Assembly: GCA_023439505.1 (NCBI GenBank)
Contig: JAEXNR010000009.1
Span: forward strand, 1 to 18,876
DNA length: 18,876 bases
Direction: 5' to 3'
DNA from: Bacillota bacterium
Lineage (GTDB): Bacteria; Bacillota; Clostridia; Lachnospirales; Lachnospiraceae
A model generated the notes under the pieces. The model was not told where the DNA came from. It searched no databases and worked only from the letters and a program-made list of their open reading frames with translations. Numbering within the stretch: the stretch's first letter is position 1; each line of letters begins with the position of its first letter. A program made the translations under genes and the position numbers. Below, piece after piece: positions 1 through 4,925 of this stretch.

Positions 1-49
1 GGTTGACGGTATTGAAATGATATGAAATAAGTATGGAATAAAAACGGAA

Positions 50-79
50 TTTACACGTTATTTTACCCTGTGGTATTAT
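50..79 (+). promoter_or_regulatory. Promoter of a candidate structured RNA
   Basis: The -35 box is TTTACA at 50-55 and the -10 box is TATTAT at 74-79, with an 18-nt spacer. A TGG directly before the -10 box (71-73) gives an extended -10 element. Transcription would begin near 84-88, immediately before the first hairpin of the structured stretch. There is no ribosome-binding site and reading frame suited to this start, which fits a non-coding transcript. Seen in sequence; activity is inferred. Confidence 0.5.
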
Positions 80-85
80 TATGGT

Positions 86-208
86 GGAAGGTTGCAAGAA
101 AACTTCCTCCTCGGCTGTCTGGTGTTATAGCCGGCAGCCGATTTCCCCTCACTCCCCCTGAGGGTTCTCCTATTGATAAAGGCATTTGGCTTCGGCTGGG
201 TGCCTTTT
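86..208 (+). ncRNA. Candidate structured small RNA with four hairpins
   Basis: Four hairpins follow each other between a promoter (50-79) and a terminator. Hairpin 1 pairs GGAAG (86-90) with CTTCC (103-107). Hairpin 2 pairs CGGCTG (112-117) with CAGCCG (135-140) and extends inward through a U-G and a C-G pair, a bulged T and two G-C pairs, around the loop TGTTATAG. Hairpin 3 pairs CCCTCA (146-151) with TGAGGG (159-164) around a C-rich loop. The fourth is the terminator. The stretch CTTCCTCCTC (103-112) and the C-rich loop of hairpin 3 are complementary in kind to Shine-Dalgarno sequences, as in C-rich Firmicutes regulatory RNAs such as RsaE/RoxS. I do not recognise a named family. It could also be the 3' end of an upstream transcript outside the window. 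Confidence 0.42.
178..208 (+). terminator. Rho-independent terminator with UUCG tetraloop
   Basis: A continuous 13-bp stem (178-190 with 195-207, including several G-T wobbles) closes on the stable TTCG tetraloop (191-194). The T-tract is short (TTTT, 205-208), and its first three bases also belong to the stem. It ends the candidate small RNA and insulates the cargo genes that follow from upstream transcription. Confidence 0.7.
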
Positions 209-245
209 GGAAATTACAAAAACTAAGTAAAATATGGTAAATGTG

Positions 246-277
246 TTTACAAATCTAGTTAATAGGTGTAATATAAT
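246..277 (+). promoter_or_regulatory. Promoter of the AT-rich three-gene unit
   Basis: TTTACA (246-251) is followed after 17 nt by TAATAT (269-274). An overlapping TATAAT at 272-277 would be 20 nt away. Transcription would begin near 282-285. That would leave an ATG at 284 essentially leaderless and supports the ATG at 311 as the true start of the first gene. The unit is therefore likely transcribed independently of the phage late operon. Confidence 0.5.
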
Positions 278-310
278 GGCAGTATGCAAATGATTGATTG
301 GGGAAATACT

Positions 311-1357
311 ATGGATAAAAATATTTATACTCAAGCAGATTTTATGAATCTAACAAAAATTGAAGTTGCTGAGATAGTGAGGCTTTTAGATATAACGTTA
401 CCAAATAATTCTGAAACAGAAGCGTATTTGTTTGGAAATATTGGAATGTTAGAAGGTAATAATGAAGTTAATAATATTATTACTAATAAAGTCTTAGCAG
501 GTCAAACAACTGTTAAATGGTTCAAATATGACTATAATGACGAATTTATTATTGATGCATTAAAAGAAAAACTTAGAGATACAGAAATTGGATATAACCA
601 AAACATCATGGAAAGAGCAGATATTTATGATTCAATTAACTGTATTATAAATCATAATAATGTATATACTTTAAAAATCCTTTTACGAGACGGGTATTTT
701 TATTCTTCTGATGGTATTAGATCTACAAGAGGAATTAAAGTAAAAAGCGTAGTTGTTATTCTTGATGTTGATAATTGCTGGGTGGAAATTCGTTGCCCGG
801 AAGTGAAAATTAGCAAAGTCATTGGAATATTATATAAGCAATTAGAATTTGTCAGATTAGAAGAAGTGAAATTACTTAAAAATTATTCTGATGATATTAA
901 TGAATTTAAAAACGCTTTGTTTAATGGTTTTTATTTGAATTATAAAGCGATGCCAAGTGATATAGTTGAATTAACTGACAGGGATAGAGATGCAGTGGCA
1001 AAAATAATTAAAAGTATAGATGAATATTTACAGGATAAAGACGCAAATAAACTTGTAAAAACATTGGAAGATATGGACTATGATACAGAAGATTTATCTA
1101 TTATTTCGATACTTTTAGCCGGATTAGATAATGTAGGTATGGGAATAAAACGTGGATGTGTAAAAGATATGAGTGATCAATCTTTTTATGCTGTTCTTAA
1201 AGATTATATAATTGAAAATACAAGTTTTATTAGTTTTTCGACAAGTGCTGAAGGTACTTCTTATACTATGCAAGTTGGGCTTAAAAGTAATAATATTCGA
1301 TTTAGATCGTCTGTAACTGAAGATGTAATAGATTACCTAAGAAATAAAATATTGTAA
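311..1357 (+). CDS. Unrecognised 348-aa protein, first gene of AT-rich cargo unit
   Basis: I do not recognise this family. An upstream in-frame ATG at 284 would add nine residues, but GGGGA sits about 8 nt before the ATG at 311 and nothing suitable precedes 284. The protein is soluble-looking, acidic and rich in Ile, Asn, Asp and Lys, with no signal peptide or membrane helix. The middle part (about residues 115-190) looks like alternating beta strands, followed by mostly helical stretches (about 225-290) and a beta-rich C-terminus. No Walker motif, HTH, nuclease or protease signature is visible. It is clearly more AT-rich than the phage structural genes: I count 25% GC over 541-600 against 43% over 9241-9300. 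The next gene starts 16 nt downstream, so the two are probably co-transcribed. A role in phage-phage or phage-host conflict is inferred only from its position and company. Confidence 0.82.
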   Translation: MDKNIYTQADFMNLTKIEVAEIVRLLDITLPNNSETEAYLFGNIGMLEGNNEVNNIITNKVLAGQTTVKWFKYDYNDEFIIDALKEKLRDTEIGYNQNIMERADIYDSINCIINHNNVYTLKILLRDGYFYSSDGIRSTRGIKVKSVVVILDVDNCWVEIRCPEVKISKVIGILYKQLEFVRLEEVKLLKNYSDDINEFKNALFNGFYLNYKAMPSDIVELTDRDRDAVAKIIKSIDEYLQDKDANKLVKTLEDMDYDTEDLSIISILLAGLDNVGMGIKRGCVKDMSDQSFYAVLKDYIIENTSFISFSTSAEGTSYTMQVGLKSNNIRFRSSVTEDVIDYLRNKIL

Positions 1358-1373
1358 ATAGGAGTGTTTAATT

Positions 1374-1721
1374 ATGCTTAATGTTAATTTGTGTCAAATA
1401 AAAGACTATGTTGAATCAATGGCACGAAAAGAACGAATTAAATCCTTTTACCCACAGACAGTAAGCAGAAAGTTAGGAATTCCTTTGGAGTTAGTAGTTA
1501 TTGAATTGCCCAAATTAGTTAAAGAAGGTTGCATTGAGTTAAAATATGAAATTAGATGTGATGAATTGCACACAATAGAAACAGTAGATAATTATGTGGA
1601 ATACTTAAATAAAAATTTATTTTGTGACATTTGTGGAGAAGATATTGAGATTTCATATAGTAATATTTATCCTATATACTACATTACAGAGGAATATAAA
1701 GACTTTTTAAAAAAAAACTGA
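1374..1721 (+). CDS. Winged-helix protein with a zinc-ribbon-like C-terminal half
   Basis: The 115-aa protein has an AGGAG site 9 nt before its ATG. Residues about 8-58 read as a winged helix: a helix, the segment KSFYPQTVSRKLGIPLE typical of a recognition-helix region, and a beta hairpin ending in IELKYEIRC. The C-terminal half has C62-x3-H66 and C84-x2-C87 (CDICG), spaced like the two knuckles of a zinc ribbon in which the first CxxC has become CxxxH. It ends in a short strand/helix tail (YYITEEYKDFLKK). Small winged-helix plus zinc-ribbon proteins often sit beside effector or NTPase genes in bacterial conflict islands, so it may be a regulator or adaptor of this unit. No exact family name can be given. 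It shares the low GC of its neighbours. Confidence 0.8.
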   Translation: MLNVNLCQIKDYVESMARKERIKSFYPQTVSRKLGIPLELVVIELPKLVKEGCIELKYEIRCDELHTIETVDNYVEYLNKNLFCDICGEDIEISYSNIYPIYYITEEYKDFLKKN

Positions 1722-1858
1722 AAAATAAGGTTAGCGTTGCGACCATAAAAGAAACAAATAATGAATACAGTAAAAATTTAAAAGTAACAGACATGATATC
1801 GTTACATCAATTTAAGAATTATAATATCAATTATTTTTTTATAACGGGGGATATGTCT

Positions 1859-2254
1859 ATGGAAAACAGTAGCTATAATCAAACCATTAACGGGAATAAA
1901 AATACGGCTTCGATAAATATAGCAGGAGGAAACATTACATCGAAAATAATTATATCGGGTGAAGATATAAAAGATATAAATAGTGTTATTGAAGATTTAA
2001 AGAAGTTACTTAGCCAGGAACAATTAAATGATTTAGAAAAGGAAAAAGCAATAGTAATAGATGATCTGGATACAATTCAAGAACAGATAAAAAGCGATCA
2101 ACCTAAAAAAATAAGGTTAACTTCTGCTGTAGAAAGAATTACACAGTTTGCAGATAAAATACCAGCTGCAATAGCTACTGGAAAGTTAATCATAGGTAAT
2201 ATACATACTTTGTATAACAAATTGCAGCCAATAATAGAGAATATATTTCATTAA
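1859..2254 (+). CDS. Small protein with N/G/S/I-rich head and helical tail
   Basis: 131 aa from the ATG at 1859, which has GGGGG 8 nt upstream. In-frame ATGs at 1853 and 1793 exist but are too close to that site or lack one, and the extra N-terminus from 1793 looks non-coding. Residues about 5-32 alternate Asn/Gly/Ser/Thr with Ile (YNQTINGNKNT, INIAGGNIT), a pattern that favours a beta-helical or trimeric strand bundle. Residues about 36-82 form a charged, probably coiled-coil helix. Residues about 95-131 form a helix with a glycine/alanine-rich hydrophobic face (IPAAIATGKLIIGN) that could contact a membrane. Short proteins of this plan accompany predicted effectors in conflict loci. The link is by look only. 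Followed after a few bases by a strong terminator, so it is the last gene of the unit. Confidence 0.75.
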   Translation: MENSSYNQTINGNKNTASINIAGGNITSKIIISGEDIKDINSVIEDLKKLLSQEQLNDLEKEKAIVIDDLDTIQEQIKSDQPKKIRLTSAVERITQFADKIPAAIATGKLIIGNIHTLYNKLQPIIENIFH

Positions 2255-2259
2255 TAAGC

Positions 2260-2280
2260 AGCATCCTTCGGGGTGCTTTT
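2260..2280 (+). terminator. Terminator of the AT-rich three-gene unit
   Basis: GCATCC (2261-2266) pairs with GGGTGC (2271-2276) around a TTCG tetraloop, with an added A-T closing pair and the T-run TTTTCTT after it. It lies a few bases past the stop at 2254. It is followed directly by ATGCCCAAA (2284-2292), a motif that recurs in related form after three other hairpins in this window. Confidence 0.8.
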
Positions 2281-2318
2281 CTTATGCCCAAAGCAGATGC
2301 TAATAAAGATGAATAGGT
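2281..2318 (+). repeat. Post-terminator block, left copy (ATGCCCAAA...GAATAGG)
   Basis: Directly after the terminator lies ATGCCCAAAGCA (2284-2295), running to GAATAGG (2311-2317). As a frame it would read a ten-residue peptide (MPKADANKDE, stop at 2314-2316) but has no ribosome site. The right-hand partner is ATACCCAAAACA (2969-2980) running to GAATAGAGG (2984-2992), again directly after a GCACC/GGTGC hairpin and T-run. The two blocks bracket the - strand unit, so they may be remnants of the duplication or recombination that brought it in. Confidence 0.5.
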
Positions 2319-2327
2319 CCCCCGTTT

Positions 2328-2354
2328 AAAAAGAAAAGGCAGCTATAAGCTGCC
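2328..2354 (-). terminator. Terminator of the minus-strand unit
   Basis: Read on the - strand, GGCAGCT pairs with AGCTGCC (2348-2354 with 2338-2344) around a 3-nt loop, followed by TTTTCTTTTT (2337 down to 2328). The stem overlaps the last base of the regulator gene's stop codon, so termination is immediate after translation ends. It also faces the terminator of the + strand unit, so the two convergent transcripts are separated. Confidence 0.85.
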
Positions 2355-2533
2355 TAATCCCTGCATAACTCATCCAGTGTTACACCGAGAGCATCGGCGA
2401 GTTTGATAGCAGTGTCTACTTTACAGTTACCAAGTCGCTCAATGTCTTCAATGGTACGCTGAGGAACACCACTTTTTTCAGACAAAAGTTTTAATGTAAA
2501 TTGTTTGCTGTTCCGGATTTGCTTTAATCTCAT
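2354..2533 (-). CDS. Cro/CI-type HTH transcriptional regulator (XRE family)
   Basis: 59 aa, too short for a standard 60-aa cutoff. It is a minimal five-helix HTH_3 domain with almost nothing added. Helices 2 and 3 are TLKLLSEKSG and PQRTIEDIER, followed by the conserved TAIKLADALGVTLDEL that closes the fold. The start has GGAGG 8 nt upstream (complement of 2542-2546). The ATG overlaps the stop of the preceding membrane-protein gene as ATGA (2530-2533), indicating translational coupling. The last base of the stop codon begins the terminator stem. Family: small XRE regulators common in Clostridia and their phages. A likely target is the palindrome CCACG-N6-CGTGG inside its own operon's promoter (2883-2898), which would make the unit self-repressing; that is inference. 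Confidence 0.9.
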   Translation of the reverse strand: MRLKQIRNSKQFTLKLLSEKSGVPQRTIEDIERLGNCKVDTAIKLADALGVTLDELCRD

Positions 2534-2688
2534 TTACGATTCCTCCATGCAAGCAGCGTGACAATAATATAGGCAGCAAGTAGGATAAAAATAATAATAT
2601 CCAATAGGCCAAGATTATTAAAGTCAATCAGCTTTAATGATATAAAGATAATTAGTAGAGTGGTTATGGTGGTATTTAGCTCTTTCAT
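2530..2688 (-). CDS. Small two-helix membrane protein
   Basis: 52 aa. There are two hydrophobic stretches, about residues 7-20 (ITTLLIIFISLKL) and 26-48 (LGLLDIIIFILLAAYIIVTL), and a basic end WRNRK. The start is uncertain: the ATG at 2688 has no good Shine-Dalgarno, and a TTG three codons upstream (2697) is in frame. Weak initiation may be intended, as the gene sits 69 nt behind the peptide gene with a stable GGGGAAC/GTTCCCC hairpin between them. It overlaps the XRE gene by four bases. I do not recognise a family. Possible roles are a membrane toxin controlled by the regulator, a superinfection-exclusion protein or a sensor anchor; the sequence does not decide. Confidence 0.72.
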   Translation of the reverse strand: MKELNTTITTLLIIFISLKLIDFNNLGLLDIIIFILLAAYIIVTLLAWRNRK

Positions 2689-2711
2689 ATTTGCCAATGT
2701 GATGATATAAT
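2683..2711 (+). promoter_or_regulatory. Candidate antisense promoter facing the minus-strand unit
   Basis: TATAAT at 2706-2711 is preceded by TGA (2703-2705), a consensus extended -10 element, and by a weak -35 TTTCAT at 2683-2688 with a 17-nt spacer. Transcription would start near 2717-2719 and run antisense through the peptide gene, including its start and ribosome site. The same AT-rich bases form the 3' half of a long-range stem on the - strand transcript, so part of the match could be incidental. Confidence 0.42.
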
Positions 2712-2844
2712 ATAGTTACCCCAGAGGGGCGGGGAACTTTCGTTCCCCATTAAATACTTACTTATCTTTGTCGTTCGGTTCCGAGAGCTTGGAGGCTATT
2801 TGAACTATTAACCAGAGACAAGTAAGTATTTTTAATATATCATC
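2701..2844 (-). repeat. Long-range inverted repeat enclosing the peptide gene
   Basis: GATGATATA (2701-2709) pairs with TATATCATC (2836-2844). Inside it AAATACTTACTT (2752-2763) pairs with AAGTAAGTATTT (2820-2831), continued by GTC (2770-2772) with GAC (2817-2819) across a bulge. In the - strand mRNA this joins the first codons after the GTG start to the stop codon and the 3' untranslated part, closing a loop over almost the whole peptide frame. The 3' side also holds a 7-bp hairpin with a GAAA loop (GGGGAAC/GTTCCCC, 2731-2748). Such 5'-3' closure is typical of type I toxin mRNAs. Confidence 0.65.
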
Positions 2845-2850
2845 TAACAC
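2758..2850 (-). CDS. 30-aa hydrophobic peptide, candidate type I toxin
   Basis: The frame begins with GTG at 2850 behind one of the best ribosome sites in the window (AAAGGAGGTGA, complement of 2856-2866, GGAGG 8 nt before the start). The peptide has an acidic beginning (LDDIL), a hydrophobic helix of about 18 residues (ILKILTCLWLIVQIASKL), then a charged tail (SEPNDKDK). One membrane-spanning or membrane-inserting helix with a charged C-terminus is the plan of Firmicutes type I toxins such as the TxpA/BsrG and Fst groups, though I see no direct sequence match. It is the first gene after a near-perfect promoter. CCTCC inside the coding mRNA (complement of 2791-2795) could pair with the GGAGG of the ribosome site. 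Alternative: a leader peptide controlling the two genes behind it. Confidence 0.6.
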   Translation of the reverse strand: MLDDILKILTCLWLIVQIASKLSEPNDKDK

Positions 2851-2876
2851 TGTTTTCACCTCCTTTCTATGAATTA

Positions 2877-2905
2877 ATTATACCACGCTATAACGTGGAA
2901 GTCAA
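2877..2905 (-). promoter_or_regulatory. Strong promoter with palindromic operator in the spacer
   Basis: Read on the - strand: TTGACT (2905-2900), exactly 17 nt, TATAAT (2882-2877). The spacer is filled by a 16-bp palindrome with arms CCACG and CGTGG (2883-2898) around a 6-bp AT-rich centre. A repressor bound there would block RNA polymerase directly. The XRE protein at the end of the same operon is the obvious candidate. Promoter boxes and palindrome are seen; repression is inferred. Confidence 0.85.
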
Positions 2906-2943
2906 TAGGAGAATGGAAAGTTTTTCATAAATGTTTTAATGTG

Positions 2944-2967
2944 GCACCGTTTATTCGGTGCTTTTTT
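2944..2967 (+). terminator. Terminator upstream of the terminase gene
   Basis: GCACCG (2944-2949) pairs with CGGTGC (2956-2961) around TTTATT, followed by six T residues (2962-2967). Right after it come ATACCCAAAACA (2969-2980) and then the terminase ribosome site. It stops rightward transcripts from the cargo region before the late operon, unless it is read through late in infection. Confidence 0.78.
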
Positions 2968-3002
2968 CATACCCAAAACAACACGAATAGAGGTGGTGAT
3001 AC

Positions 3003-4925
3003 ATGGCGAGGGCTCCTGATGAAAGAGTCAATAATGCATTTGAATTATATAAAAAGGGATTTAAATTAATTGAGATTGCAAGTCAATTAAATATTCCCGA
3101 AGGTACGGTCCGGAGCTGGAAGAATAGATACAAATGGGATAATGCAACGTTGCAATCAGGTAAACGCAACGTTGCGAAACGTAGCAAAGGCGGACAGCCT
3201 GGTAATAAAAATGCTGCGGGGAATGACGGCGGTGCCCCTGCGGAAAATAAAAATGCTGAAAAGCATGGCTTCTTTAGCAAGTGGCTCCCACCGGAGACAG
3301 CGGCCATCATGAAAGAGATTGAAAAGGTGGATCCGCTAGATATCCTGTGGGATAATATACAGCTTCAGTATGCGGCGATTATTCGGGCCCAGAAGCTCAT
3401 GTTTGTTATGAACCAGGAGGACAGCACTACCACAAAGATCGGAGAAGGCTATAGCGAAGCCGGTCATTCTGAGAAATGGGAAATTCAGTATGCCTGGGAT
3501 AAGCATGCTACATTTTTAAATGCCCAGAGCCGTGCAATGAAGACCCTTGAAGGAATGATCAAGCAGTATGATGAACTCTTACATAAGAACTGGGATTTAG
3601 CTTCGGAGGAACAAAAGCAGCGAATCGAGAAACTTAAGGCTGAGACAATGAAACTTGAGCCACAACAGCCGGAGGAAGGTACAAAATATACCGGAATTCC
3701 TGCCGCAATGGTAGCACCGGCATTCATCAAAGTTATCCATGACATTGAACAGCAGTTATTTAATGAATATGTATTCCCTGGAGGACGTGGTTCAACCAAG
3801 TCCTCTTTTGTTTCACTGGAAGTACTTGATCTCATCATGAAGAATGAAGATATCCATGCCTGCGTAATGCGTCAGGTAGCTGATACGCTTCGTACATCGG
3901 TATATCAACAGATATTATGGGCAATATCGGCACTGGGCCTAGAAGATGAATTTCACTGCACGGTAAGCCCTCTGGAGATCACTAGAAAGAGTACCGGCCA
4001 GAAAATCTATTTTCGCGGAGCCGATGATCCGGGCAAGATTAAATCAATAAAAGTTCCTTTTGGATATATAGCAATAGCGTGGTTTGAAGAGCTTGATCAG
4101 TTCACAGGGGAAGAGGCAGTTCGTAAAATCGAACAGTCAGTTATCCGTGGCGGTGACAAGGCATATATTTTTAAGTCTTTTAATCCTCCAAAGTCTGCAC
4201 AGAACTGGGCAAATAGATATATCAAGATACCGAAAGCAACCAGACTGGTTGTACATAGTACTTACTTAGATGTCCCAAGGCATTGGCTGGGCAAACCATT
4301 TATAGATGAGGCAGAGCATTTAAAAGAGGTAAATCCGATTGCCTATGAAAATGAGTATATGGGTATCGCGAATGGTACCGGAGGGAACGTATTTGATAAC
4401 GTTACAGTCAGGAAGATTACGGATCAAGAAATCGCGGTATTTGATAGGTTATACTTCGGTATTGACTGGGGATGGTTTCCGGATCCCTGGGCTTATAACA
4501 AGATGTATTATAATGCTGCTCAGCACCGGCTTATTATTATCGATGAGGACCGAAAGAATAAAACGAAAAATGCAGAGACAGCCAGGATATTACGGGAAGA
4601 ACATGGAATTACACCGAATGACAAACTTACTTGTGACAGTGCAGAAGAAAAATCGATCAGTGATTACAAAGACTATGGACTATTTGCCAGAGGAGCTATT
4701 AAGGGTCCGGGATCTGTTGAGTATTCCATGAAGTGGCTGGCATCCCTGACTGAGATCGTAATTGATAACACAAGGACACCGAATACTGCTACCGAGTTCC
4801 TTGATTATGAGTACGAGAGGGACAAGGAAGGAAATATCATCAGCGGATATCCGGATAAGAATAATCATCATATTGATGCAATCAGATACGCTCTCGAAGA
4901 GGTATGGAGAAGGAGGGGGCAGTAA
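3003..4925 (+). CDS. terL: Terminase, small and large subunits in one chain
   Basis: 640 aa, start ATG with GAGGTGG about 8 nt upstream. Residues 1-60 match the phage terminase small-subunit family (HTH: GFKLIEIASQLNIPEGTVRSW), then a basic glycine-rich linker (GGQPGNKNA) and the helical region to about 215 usual for small subunits. From about 230 a PBSX/SPP1-type large subunit follows. It has Walker A GGRGSTKSS (260-268, K266), Walker B AIAWFEELD (357-365, E362/E363), and the RNase-H-like nuclease with D488 (GIDWGW), D545 (CDSAEE) and D625 (HHIDAIRYA). It would bind viral DNA, drive ATP-powered packaging and cut the concatemer. In related phages I know the two subunits as separate genes. Here no stop separates them, though M216 (ATG 3648, AAGG 8 nt upstream) could start a separate large subunit. 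The portal start overlaps the stop (TAATG). Confidence 0.95.
   Translation: MARAPDERVNNAFELYKKGFKLIEIASQLNIPEGTVRSWKNRYKWDNATLQSGKRNVAKRSKGGQPGNKNAAGNDGGAPAENKNAEKHGFFSKWLPPETAAIMKEIEKVDPLDILWDNIQLQYAAIIRAQKLMFVMNQEDSTTTKIGEGYSEAGHSEKWEIQYAWDKHATFLNAQSRAMKTLEGMIKQYDELLHKNWDLASEEQKQRIEKLKAETMKLEPQQPEEGTKYTGIPAAMVAPAFIKVIHDIEQQLFNEYVFPGGRGSTKSSFVSLEVLDLIMKNEDIHACVMRQVADTLRTSVYQQILWAISALGLEDEFHCTVSPLEITRKSTGQKIYFRGADDPGKIKSIKVPFGYIAIAWFEELDQFTGEEAVRKIEQSVIRGGDKAYIFKSFNPPKSAQNWANRYIKIPKATRLVVHSTYLDVPRHWLGKPFIDEAEHLKEVNPIAYENEYMGIANGTGGNVFDNVTVRKITDQEIAVFDRLYFGIDWGWFPDPWAYNKMYYNAAQHRLIIIDEDRKNKTKNAETARILREEHGITPNDKLTCDSAEEKSISDYKDYGLFARGAIKGPGSVEYSMKWLASLTEIVIDNTRTPNTATEFLDYEYERDKEGNIISGYPDKNNHHIDAIRYALEEVWRRRGQ
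3143..3176. promoter_or_regulatory. Twin palindrome, candidate packaging (pac) site
   Basis: Two palindromes sharing the core GCAACGTTGC lie at 3143-3154 (TGCAACGTTGCA) and 3165-3176 (CGCAACGTTGCG). Their centres are 22 bp apart, about two DNA helical turns, so both would face the same side. They sit in the part of the terminase gene that codes for the variable linker after the HTH, where synonymous freedom is high. In P22 and SPP1 the packaging initiation site lies in or near the small terminase gene. Recognition by this terminase's own HTH is inferred. A host or phage regulator site is the alternative. Confidence 0.4.

Larger units (their letters stand above)
2717..2967 (+). ncRNA. Candidate antisense RNA to the peptide gene
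   Basis: If the promoter at 2683-2711 is active, its transcript would cover the complement of the whole peptide gene (2758-2850), its AAGGAGGTGA ribosome site (2856-2865) and its promoter. It would end at the strong terminator at 2944-2967, or earlier at the T-run 2829-2833. No reading frame with a ribosome site lies in this stretch on the + strand. It is called as an antisense RNA by analogy with type I antitoxins. Alternatively it is only leader transcription toward the terminase gene. Confidence 0.3.

Noticed and set aside
2..25. Possible C-terminus of an upstream gene (VDGIEMI then stop)
   Set aside because: Only seven codons are visible; a chance open stretch cannot be told from a real gene end.
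1793..1858. Longer N-terminus for the third cargo gene
   Set aside because: The ATG at 1793 has no clear ribosome site. GGGGG before 1859 and the start of the N/G-rich pattern there favour the shorter form.
4339..4731. 130-codon plus-strand frame
   Set aside because: Lies inside the terminase gene in another frame, lacks a ribosome site and shows no protein-like pattern, while the terminase frame here holds the nuclease motifs.
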